Shown one piece after another: positions 1 through 5,754 of a DNA stretch of 8,699 bases. Positions within the stretch are counted from its first letter, which is position 1, and each line of letters opens with the position of its first letter. The notes under the pieces were generated by a model, which was not told the origin of the DNA, searched no databases, and saw only the letters and a program-made list of their open reading frames with translations. The position numbers and the translations under genes were made by a program. Source of the stretch: Pseudomonadota bacterium (GTDB lineage: Bacteria > Pseudomonadota > Gammaproteobacteria > Burkholderiales > Burkholderiaceae_F); assembly GCA_023443095.1 (NCBI GenBank), contig JAEZVV010000117.1, positions 1 to 8,699 on the forward strand, read 5' to 3'.

Positions 1-643
1 AGGCGAGCGCCATGACCAGCATCCCTGTGAGCATGGTGGTCGCCATCGACGGGGCTTTGGTGAGGCTCACCGAGGCCCCCTGGTGCAAGGTGTTCCACCA
101 CTGCACCGAGAAATAGATGATCGGAACGTTGACCACGCCGACCAGGGCGATCACGGCGCCGGCCTTGTCAGCACGGCGCGGGTCGTCGATCGCCGCCTGC
201 AGGGCGATGAAGCCCAAATACAGGAACAGCAGGATCAGCTCCGAGGTCAGGCGCGCGTCCCACACCCAGTAGGCGCCCCAGGTGGGGCGGCCCCAGAAGG
301 CGCCGGTCCACAGCGCGATGAAAGCCATGATGGCGCCGGTGGGTGCGATTGCGCTCGCCATCATCGACGACAGGCGGGTGTTGAAAGCCAGACCGATCGC
401 CGCCCAGAACGCCATGACGACATACAGGAACATCGACATCCAGGCCGAAGCGACGTGGATATAGATGATCCGGTACGACTCGCCCTGGGTGGCGTCGGTC
501 GGTGCCACCCAGAAGCCGATGTACAGGCCATAGGCCGTCAGCAGCGCCGCAGCGGCAAGAAACCAGGGGATGAGCTTGCCGGCGACCGGGTAAAACACCT
601 GGGGCGAGGCAAAGCGGAACAGAGAAAAGCGGGGCGCGTTCAT
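1..643 (-). CDS. ccmC: CcmC, haem exporter/haem-handling membrane protein of cytochrome c maturation (3' end cut by window edge)
   Basis: Translating the minus strand from the ATG at 643 gives 214 codons of a multi-helix membrane protein that starts MNAPRFSLFRFASPQVFYP and stays open to the edge. It carries the CcmC tryptophan-rich periplasmic signature (WGAYWVWDARLTSELIL) and the two flanking histidines expected to ligand haem (IYIHVASAW and QWWNTLHQG). In the Ccm (System I) pathway CcmC loads haem onto CcmE in the periplasm, working with CcmAB. Family members are usually about 240-250 residues, so roughly 30 C-terminal residues lie outside the window. The frame stays open upstream into the ccmB end but has no ATG or GTG there, so the ATG at 643 is preferred although its Shine-Dalgarno sequence is poor. 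It lies 67 nt after ccmB in the same direction, as in a ccmABC operon. Identification is firm. Confidence 0.93.
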   Translation of the reverse strand, partial: MNAPRFSLFRFASPQVFYPVAGKLIPWFLAAAALLTAYGLYIGFWVAPTDATQGESYRIIYIHVASAWMSMFLYVVMAFWAAIGLAFNTRLSSMMASAIAPTGAIMAFIALWTGAFWGRPTWGAYWVWDARLTSELILLFLYLGFIALQAAIDDPRRADKAGAVIALVGVVNVPIIYFSVQWWNTLHQGASVSLTKAPSMATTMLTGMLVMALA

Positions 644-710
644 ATATCGCGTCAGGCCTTGGTGCGTGAGCTGGCGGCGTTTTGCCGCAAGACGACGGGG
701 GAGATCGGTT

Positions 711-1379
711 TCATTCCACAGAAATTCTCAAAGCCGCTGCCACCGCCCAGGGGGTGAGAGCCAGCGTGAACAGAAGAATGGCGCCGACAATCAGGAAATA
801 CGCCGCGGAAGCGATGCCCGCGGCCGCCGCCTCGGCCGCTCCGGCACCGAAGATCAGCACCGGGATGTACAGAGGCAAAACGAGCAGCGAGGTTAACACG
901 CCCCCCCCTCTCACTCCGAGAGTCAGGGCCGCGCCCACCGCGCCGATCAGGGAAAGTACCGGTGTACCCAGGAGCAGCGATGCCGCCATCACGAAGGTGA
1001 TCTCCGGACCGATGTCGAACATGACGCCAAACACCAGCGAAACCAGGGTCAGCGGCAGTCCCGTGACCAGCCAGTGCGCCAGCGCCTTGCCAAGGACGAT
1101 CAGGGGCAGCGGCTCGGCCGACAGCAGCATCTGCTCGAGCGTGCCGTCGGCATAGTCGTTGGCAAACAGCCGCGGCAGCGACAGCATCGCTGCCAGCAGC
1201 GCCGCCACCCACACCACGCCCGGCGCAATCGCGCGCAGCAGGTTGGGTTCGGGACCCACTCCGAGCGGGACTAGGGTGACGACCACGACAAAGAAGAAAA
1301 TGGTGTTGAGAACGTCGGCCTTCTGGCGCATCGCCAGCAAAAGGTCGCGCTGGACCACCGAGCGCAGCAGCTTCAGCAT
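711..1379 (-). CDS. ccmB: CcmB, membrane subunit of the CcmAB ABC exporter for cytochrome c maturation
   Basis: The product has 222 residues, the normal CcmB length (about 220), and starts MLKLLRSVVQRDLLLAMRQK. About six hydrophobic segments are visible, with the first near residues 24-44. The stretch GVLTSLLVLPLYIPVLIFG near residues 157-175 is typical of CcmB. The protein is the inner-membrane permease partner of CcmA; the complex releases haem-loaded CcmE from CcmC. The ATG at 1379 lies inside the end of ccmA (ATGCTGA, 7-nt overlap), which fixes the start and implies translational coupling. The frame is open further upstream, but that part lies in the ccmA gene and does not resemble CcmB. 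An 8-nt G run on the coding strand (901-908 on plus) encodes the conserved RGGG and leaves the frame intact. Identification is firm. Confidence 0.95.
   Translation of the reverse strand: MLKLLRSVVQRDLLLAMRQKADVLNTIFFFVVVVTLVPLGVGPEPNLLRAIAPGVVWVAALLAAMLSLPRLFANDYADGTLEQMLLSAEPLPLIVLGKALAHWLVTGLPLTLVSLVFGVMFDIGPEITFVMAASLLLGTPVLSLIGAVGAALTLGVRGGGVLTSLLVLPLYIPVLIFGAGAAEAAAAGIASAAYFLIVGAILLFTLALTPWAVAAALRISVE
901..908. repeat. 8-nt homopolymer (C on plus, G on ccmB coding strand)
   Basis: Eight consecutive C on the plus strand lie inside ccmB, reading as G8 in the coding strand at the conserved RGGGVL codons. The gene is in frame as written. Tracts of this length can slip in replication or sequencing, so the run is a possible frameshift hotspot. 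Confidence 0.6.
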
Positions 1380-2032
1380 GACGTGCCCTCCTCTTCCAGG
1401 ATCGGACGCATGGCCTGCCCCAGGTCGACCCGCTGGACCGAGGCGGCGTCGATCGGAACTTCCTGGTGGGTGGTCAGGGCAACGATGCCGCCGCCGCGGA
1501 CGTGGCCCGCAATCAGCTCTCCCAGTTCGGCCACCCCCTTGACGTCGAGCGCGGTGAACGGCTCGTCGAGGATCCACAGCGGCGCCGCGGCGCTCACATA
1601 CAGTCGCGCGAGCGCGACCCGGCGGCGCTGGCCTTGAGACAGGTGGCGGGCCATGCGTTCTTCGAAACCGCTCAGGCCGACCCGGGCCGCAGCCTCGTCG
1701 GCCTGGGCCGGGGTGATCGCGTTATCGGCCATCTCGCAGTTGACGAGCAGGTTCTCGCGCACCGTGAGTTCGTCCTTGACGCCGTTCAAATGGCCGATGT
1801 AGATCAGGTCGCGCCAGTAGTCTTCCTTCAGGCGGGCAATCGAATTGCCGTTCCAGCGCACATCGCCTTCGGCGGGCTGCATCAGCCCGACGAGAAGACG
1901 CAGCAGGCTGGTCTTGCCGGTGCCGTTGGGGCCGGCGATGCGCAGCAGCGTACCGGGCCGGACCGCGAAGGAAAGATGGGAGAAGAGAATGCGGTCGCCT
2001 CGGACGCACTCGAGATCGACTGCTTCAAGCAT
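1373..2032 (-). CDS. ccmA: CcmA, ATPase subunit of the CcmAB haem-maturation ABC transporter
   Basis: A 219-residue ABC ATPase with all core motifs: Walker A GPNGTGKT (residues 34-41), the CcmA-style YIGHLNGVK with LTVRENL in the Q-loop region (78-95), signature LSQGQRRR (131-138), Walker B LWILDEP (152-158) and the H-loop histidine in TTHQ (189). The YIGH motif and the short length, with no extra C-terminal domain, mark it as CcmA rather than a general ABC ATPase. With CcmB it uses ATP hydrolysis to free holo-CcmE for haem delivery to apocytochromes. The start is the ATG at 2032; no clear Shine-Dalgarno precedes it. Its ATG overlaps the end of the read-through frame from the upstream barrel gene (ATGCTTGA). 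The stop overlaps the ccmB start. It is the first gene of the ccm run, and its neighbour encodes a ten-haem cytochrome that needs this machinery. Confidence 0.96.
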   Translation of the reverse strand: MLEAVDLECVRGDRILFSHLSFAVRPGTLLRIAGPNGTGKTSLLRLLVGLMQPAEGDVRWNGNSIARLKEDYWRDLIYIGHLNGVKDELTVRENLLVNCEMADNAITPAQADEAAARVGLSGFEERMARHLSQGQRRRVALARLYVSAAAPLWILDEPFTALDVKGVAELGELIAGHVRGGGIVALTTHQEVPIDAASVQRVDLGQAMRPILEEEGTSC

Positions 2033-4460
2033 TTTGTAGAACCGTTTGCTTTGTACTGCGCACGAGTGGCAACCGTCGTGGAAAAAGACACGCGAGTGTA
2101 ACGGCGGTGGGAACGGCGCGGCTCAGAGCGCGGCGCAAGATGCCCTTGGCCTGGATCAAATTCTTCAAGGATAAGGAACCCTGGATCCGCCCGCGATCAA
2201 GAAAAGCCCGCGCACTCCCCTGTCCGGCCTGCACCGGAAGAACAAATGCGCTAATTGGCACGGGACCGGAACCGAAAAAGAAGACCGCGCACGAGGCGCG
2301 GTCCGTGGGAGCAGGATGGTTGTAGAAGCGGTACTTGCCGATCAGATAGAAGAGATTGGCGCTGTACTGCGGATAGGCGCCAACGCCGGCCAGGTAGCTG
2401 GTGCCGGTCGTGACCGGCGACGGCAGGGGCAGATCGAGGTTCTGGTAGTTGTTGTACTGGAAGTCGCTGTAATCGTACTTCTGGTACGCGTAACCGCCGG
2501 TCAACTCGAAGGCCTTGCTGATCCGCCAGTCACCGCGCAGGTTGAAGCTCGACTGCTTGTAGTTGTCATACGCGGTGATCGGGATCGGCGTGCCGAAGTT
2601 GTTCTGCGACTGGAAATCGGCCGAGCCGCTGTTCTTCGTATACATCAGCGAACCCGTGACGCGCAGGGTCTCCATCACGGGGATGACAACCGCGGCGCCG
2701 AGCAGCCAGTTGTGTTCCTTGTTCTGCGACGCCCAGTTGTAGTTCGACGAGTTCGGCGCCGCATACGGATCGTAGGCGCCGTTGGCGGTCAGGTTGCTGA
2801 TCGCGCGGTGGTACGAGTCGTATTTGACGGTTTCGTAATCGCCGAAGAAGGAGGTGCGGATCGATTGCGGCGCACCGAACGACACCGAGGCGTAGAGCTC
2901 CTGCCGGGTGTCCTTGGTGCGGCCCAACACCGTGTTCAGATAGTCGTTGTCCTTGTAGATGCCTTCCAGGGACAGGTCGACAAACGGCGCGGGCGAGAAA
3001 TCGATCACCGCCTTGATCAGGTTCTGATCGCGGTCCGATGAGTCGAAGGCGACGGCGTAGCGGGTCAGATAATTGGGATCCTGGGCGTTGGCTCCGGCGT
3101 TGGCGAGCAGGAAGTCCGAACGGCGCCACGAATACTGGTACTTCAGGCGGAAGCTGACGTCCTCGATCGCCGTGTTGCGCCACTCGGCCCACAGCTTGTT
3201 GTCGGTAACCTTGTTGAAGTCCTGCCGCTCCTGGTCGGTGTGCAGATAGTCCCAGCCGCCGGCGATGCGGTTGCCGGCCATGAAGCGCCAGGCTCCCTCG
3301 GCGCCGAAGTTGTTCTTCGTCACGCTGTAGAACTCGGCGTCGCAGGGCAGACCGCCGCAGGCGAGGTTGCCGCCGCCCGGCAGGCCAACGGTGGGCGGCG
3401 AGTATTCGACATGGGTCGATTCGTTCGAGCGGTCGTAGTAGTTGTAATAGACCTTGGTATCGACGCCCTTGGCCGGCAAGGCCGTCCACGCCAGCGAGGC
3501 GGTGGTGTTTTTCTCCTTGCCGTTGAAGTTCGAGACATTCGGGTTCGAGGGCGTGATCTGGCCGCCGGTGCCGTTCAAGGCCTGGGTTGCCAGAGCGAAA
3601 TCGCTCTCCGAGGTCGCGTACGTGAAGCGGCCCGACAGCTGGGAGTTGAGCGGCAGCCTGCGCAGCGCGCCATTGGCCGACACCTTGAAGTAGTCGTTGC
3701 TCGGCGCCGCGTAGGTGGTATCGACACCGTTGCCGAAGTAGCCGTTTCTCCAGTTGAAGCTGGTATTGGAGTTGTCGAACTTGCTCCAGAACACGGCGAC
3801 GTTGAACAACATCTCCTTGGCGGCGTAGCCGCCTTCGAGCATCAGGTTGTCGGTCTTGTAGTCGACCGGCCCGATCAGATCCACGAAGCCGTTGCCGGGG
3901 CTGGTGCCCTGCGCCGCCGAATAGAGCTTGTTGCCGTCGAACTGGACCTGGTTGACGTCGGCGCGGACGTACCAGGGCGACGTCGTCTTCCACTCGACTT
4001 CGCCGCCGTAGACGCGGCGCTTGTAGCCGACGTCGAGCACGTTCCAGTTGGCGACGTTGCCGGCCGGGAAGGTTGCGTTCTGGTTGTTGGTGCCGGCCCC
4101 CGAATACGGGGTGCGGGCGTCGAACGCGAAGTTGTGCGTCAGCCAGTTCGAATAAAGCCTGGCCTTGAACATGTCGTACATGCCGCCCTTGAGGTCGACA
4201 TACATGTCGTCGCGGCCGATGTTCTCGCCGTAACCCTTCAGCCAGTAGGTGTCGCTGCGACCGTTGAGGTCGAAGTAGCCGGCAGCGCCGTTGCTGAGAT
4301 CCTGGTACTCGTTGAGCTTGGCAGCGTCGCGGGTGTTGCGTTCCTGCGTATAGAGGCCGCCGATACCGACCGAACCTTCGATCAGTTGGAACTTGTCCTG
4401 GGCCATCGCCGGCAGGGCGAAGGCATTCGCGACCAGGATGGCAATGAGTGTGCGGTTCAT
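2025..4460 (-). CDS. mtrB: MtrB/PioB-family decahaem-associated outer-membrane beta-barrel, with an abnormal 99-residue C-terminal extension
   Basis: An 811-codon frame. Residues 1-20 are a Sec signal peptide (MNRTLIAILVANAFALPAMA, then QD). Residues about 21-712 are rich in Tyr, Asn, Asp and Gly with alternating hydrophobic positions, as in the 26-strand MtrB/PioB/MtoB porins that sheath a periplasmic decahaem cytochrome in the outer membrane. The barrel ends LFYLIGKYRF at residue 712, a classic beta-signal with terminal Phe, and 712 residues fits the family (Shewanella MtrB is about 700). The N-terminal CKXC motif of Shewanella MtrB is absent; the only cysteine pair in the barrel is C368/C373 (CGGLPC) in a loop. 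GGAGG 5 nt before the ATG at 4460 fixes the start. The gene lies 10 nt after the decahaem gene in one operon. After Phe712 the frame runs through a terminator to 2025, which suggests a lost stop codon. MtrB, MtoB, PioB or DmsF function cannot be separated from sequence alone. Confidence 0.85.
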   Translation of the reverse strand: MNRTLIAILVANAFALPAMAQDKFQLIEGSVGIGGLYTQERNTRDAAKLNEYQDLSNGAAGYFDLNGRSDTYWLKGYGENIGRDDMYVDLKGGMYDMFKARLYSNWLTHNFAFDARTPYSGAGTNNQNATFPAGNVANWNVLDVGYKRRVYGGEVEWKTTSPWYVRADVNQVQFDGNKLYSAAQGTSPGNGFVDLIGPVDYKTDNLMLEGGYAAKEMLFNVAVFWSKFDNSNTSFNWRNGYFGNGVDTTYAAPSNDYFKVSANGALRRLPLNSQLSGRFTYATSESDFALATQALNGTGGQITPSNPNVSNFNGKEKNTTASLAWTALPAKGVDTKVYYNYYDRSNESTHVEYSPPTVGLPGGGNLACGGLPCDAEFYSVTKNNFGAEGAWRFMAGNRIAGGWDYLHTDQERQDFNKVTDNKLWAEWRNTAIEDVSFRLKYQYSWRRSDFLLANAGANAQDPNYLTRYAVAFDSSDRDQNLIKAVIDFSPAPFVDLSLEGIYKDNDYLNTVLGRTKDTRQELYASVSFGAPQSIRTSFFGDYETVKYDSYHRAISNLTANGAYDPYAAPNSSNYNWASQNKEHNWLLGAAVVIPVMETLRVTGSLMYTKNSGSADFQSQNNFGTPIPITAYDNYKQSSFNLRGDWRISKAFELTGGYAYQKYDYSDFQYNNYQNLDLPLPSPVTTGTSYLAGVGAYPQYSANLFYLIGKYRFYNHPAPTDRASCAVFFFGSGPVPISAFVLPVQAGQGSARAFLDRGRIQGSLSLKNLIQAKGILRRALSRAVPTAVTLACLFPRRLPLVRSTKQTVLQNA
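2146..2159. promoter_or_regulatory. Degenerate FNR/CRP-like site upstream of ccmA
   Basis: TTGGC-CTGG-ATCAA matches 8 of 10 defined bases of the FNR consensus TTGAT-N4-ATCAA and lies about 115 nt upstream of ccmA. No convincing -10 box sits at the class II distance. At 8/10, several matches are expected by chance in a window this size, so this is only a candidate. Confidence 0.2.
2275..2303 (-). terminator. Rho-independent terminator for the dmsE-mtrB operon
   Basis: Read on the minus strand, GACCGCGC-CTCGT-GCGCGGTC forms a perfect 8-bp GC-rich stem with a 5-nt loop, followed directly by TTCTTTTT. It begins 21 nt after the codon for the barrel's expected last residue, where an operon terminator should sit. 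As sequenced it lies inside the open frame of the mtrB-like gene. Confidence 0.85.
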
Positions 4461-4470
4461 GATGTCCTCC

Positions 4471-5439
4471 CTAGCGCGTCAGGAACTTGCCGCGGTTGGC
4501 CGGCGCGTTCGAGCCGTGGATGGCGTTGTGGCAGTTCAGGCAGGAGCGGGCCACAAAGCGCGTGCTAGCCGTATTGAAACCCGACGGGGTGTTGGCCGGC
4601 TTGCCAATCTCGGGCCAGCCTTCCTTGCCCGAATACATCGTGCCGGGGTGGCGCGACCAGTCGTGGCAGTCCTGGCAGAGGTTGGGGACCTTCTCGTTGA
4701 GCAGCTTGTTGTGGGTCGAGCCGTGCGGCTGGTGGCAGGACAGGCAGTTCTCGGCCACGGCGGGGTGCTGGAACACGAACGGGCCGCGCTTGTCGGCGTG
4801 ACAGCTGACGCACTGGTCGTTGACCGACTCGCTCTTGAGCATCACGGGCGAAAGCGCACCGTGCGGGTTGTGGCAGTCGGAGCAGGCCACCTTGCCTTCG
4901 ATGATCGGGTGGTGCGAGGTCTTCTGGATCTGGCCGCGGACCTGGGCGTGGCAGGAATTGCAGGTCTGGTACTCGAGTGTGCGCTGGGTGGTCACGAAGG
5001 GACCGATGCGCGGGTCGGGCGTCTTGCCGTGGATCGAGTGGCAGCTGTTGCAGGCCACTTCGTTCTGATTGTGTTTGCCGGCGGCCCAGAAAGCGAGCTG
5101 GCGGTTGGATTCGTGGCAGTTCAGGCAGACCTGGGCCTTGGCGCCAGCGGCTTCGGTCTTGCTGAAGGTGATCTGCGGTTTGGCCTTGGTCGGATCCTGC
5201 AGGTGCTTGGAGACGTCACCGTGGCAGGCGACGCATTCCTCGCCCTTGGCCGCCGGACTGCCCTTGGCGCCCTTGGCCGCATGCGGCCCCTTCATGAAGC
5301 TGTTGACATATGCCTCGTGGCAGTTGGCGCAGATCTGTGCTGCTCCCGCCGCGGGCGCCTGCTGGGCACTGGCGGCTGTGGCGAACAATCCCGCCAACAG
5401 GCTCGCGCACGCTGCGGCGATAAAGGCCCGGATTCGCAT
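4471..5439 (-). CDS. dmsE: DmsE/MtrA-family periplasmic decahaem c-type cytochrome
   Basis: A 322-residue protein with a Sec signal peptide (residues 1-25, ending ATAASA before QQ) and exactly ten CXXCH haem sites, starting at C37, C69, C105, C130, C160, C186, C210, C232, C255 and C300. Many extra histidines (for example H53, H123, H137, H193, H239, H308) could serve as distal ligands. Length and haem count match MtrA/DmsE/MtoA rather than the longer PioA. Such proteins plug the MtrB-type barrel and carry electrons between the periplasm and the cell exterior, either outward (metal or DMSO respiration) or inward (Fe(II) oxidation). AGGGAG before the ATG at 5439 fixes the start; an in-frame extension to 5508 has no signal-peptide logic. 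It is first in the operon with the barrel gene. No dmsAB reductase or outer cytochrome is in the window, so the substrate is unknown and the DmsE name is a family label only. Confidence 0.92.
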   Translation of the reverse strand: MRIRAFIAAACASLLAGLFATAASAQQAPAAGAAQICANCHEAYVNSFMKGPHAAKGAKGSPAAKGEECVACHGDVSKHLQDPTKAKPQITFSKTEAAGAKAQVCLNCHESNRQLAFWAAGKHNQNEVACNSCHSIHGKTPDPRIGPFVTTQRTLEYQTCNSCHAQVRGQIQKTSHHPIIEGKVACSDCHNPHGALSPVMLKSESVNDQCVSCHADKRGPFVFQHPAVAENCLSCHQPHGSTHNKLLNEKVPNLCQDCHDWSRHPGTMYSGKEGWPEIGKPANTPSGFNTASTRFVARSCLNCHNAIHGSNAPANRGKFLTR

Positions 5440-5517
5440 GAGTTTCTCCCTGGGTGAACTCGATTCAATCAAGCACCGAGCCAACCTGAGCTGGGAATGC
5501 GAGCCCACTCAAACAAA

Positions 5518-5621
5518 CAAGGAGATCCTGCGGCCGCCGGCCAAGCCGGCACACCTCAGTTCTGCTGACCTCCTTGAGCGTTTTTTGGTGTTCACGCTTC
5601 TAAGCAGCAGACCGTTTCGGT
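5518..5621 (-). other. Structured leader region upstream of dmsE (nested and interleaved inverted repeats)
   Basis: Two 10-nt arms, 5518-5527 and 5567-5576, can pair along their full length with one G-U (minus-strand CAAGGAGGTC with GATCTCCTTG). Inside them lies a perfect GCCGGC-CAA-GCCGGC hairpin (5536-5550). Further possible pairings are TCTGCTG (5561-5567) with CAGCAGA (5605-5611), and ACACC (5551-5555) with GGTGT (5587-5591). These two interleave as a pseudoknot would, and the first competes with an arm of the main stem. On the plus strand the main stem is followed by AGCG and six T (5581-5586), like an intrinsic terminator, but no plus-strand gene ends here. It could be a leader RNA acting on dmsE, a small RNA, or a roadblock to antisense transcription. 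No known riboswitch class is recognised. Confidence 0.4.
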
Positions 5622-5688
5622 TCCGACGAATGATGGTTATCCCGGCAGATCACGGAAAGAGCGATTCTCATTTGCGAGACATCGGGAC

Positions 5689-5702
5689 TTGATCTACTGC
5701 AA
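5689..5702. promoter_or_regulatory. Degenerate FNR/CRP-like site upstream of dmsE
   Basis: TTGAT-CTAC-TGCAA has one perfect half-site and matches 8 of 10 defined bases of the FNR consensus. It lies 250 nt upstream of the dmsE start. On the minus strand a GAGAAT (5669-5664) could be a poor -10 downstream of it, with spacing not ideal for a class II site. Anaerobic control would suit a respiratory decahaem operon, but the match is weak. The remainder of 5622-5754 shows nothing else that I can identify. Confidence 0.3.
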
Positions 5703-5754
5703 AGGAAGTAGGGGTACACGCGCCCATAGTGGTCACCTAGGCTTTCAGCTCGAC

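Larger units (their letters stand above)
2025..2324 (-). other. Probable read-through tail of the mtrB-like gene after loss of its stop codon, plus the ccmA upstream region
   Basis: This stretch continues the barrel frame beyond Phe712 for 99 codons to a TGA at 2025-2027. The translation is unlike an outer-membrane barrel: it opens YNHPAPTDRASCAVFFFG, is rich in Arg, Leu and Ala, and lacks the Asn/Tyr/Asp-rich alternating pattern of the preceding 700 residues. It spans a perfect intrinsic terminator and then about 240 nt that would ordinarily be the ccmA promoter region. The first codon after the Phe is TAC, one substitution from TAA or TAG. I read this as former intergenic DNA. Apart from the terminator, a weak FNR-like site and the ccmA start, I see nothing else in it. 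Confidence 0.6.

Noticed and set aside
652..1212. Minus-strand 186-codon frame overlapping ccmB
   Set aside because: It is an out-of-frame shadow of ccmB. The Arg/Gly/Ala-rich composition does not resemble a membrane or soluble protein family.
2107..2325. Plus-strand 72-codon frame between ccmA and the barrel gene
   Set aside because: It crosses the terminator hairpin on the opposite strand, has no ribosome binding site or recognisable motif, and is probably a chance frame.
3240..4568. Long plus-strand open frame (442 codons) opposite the barrel gene
   Set aside because: It is antisense to a clear signal-peptide-bearing barrel. Its translation is a Val/Ala/Arg/Gly-rich shadow typical of high-GC reverse frames, with no recognisable domain.
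4393..5457. Plus-strand open frame (354 codons) opposite the decahaem cytochrome
   Set aside because: It is a reverse-frame shadow of a gene with ten CXXCH motifs and a good ribosome binding site.
5440..5508. In-frame upstream extension of the decahaem cytochrome
   Set aside because: AGGGAG is positioned for the ATG at 5439, and the signal peptide begins there. The extension would bury the signal peptide.
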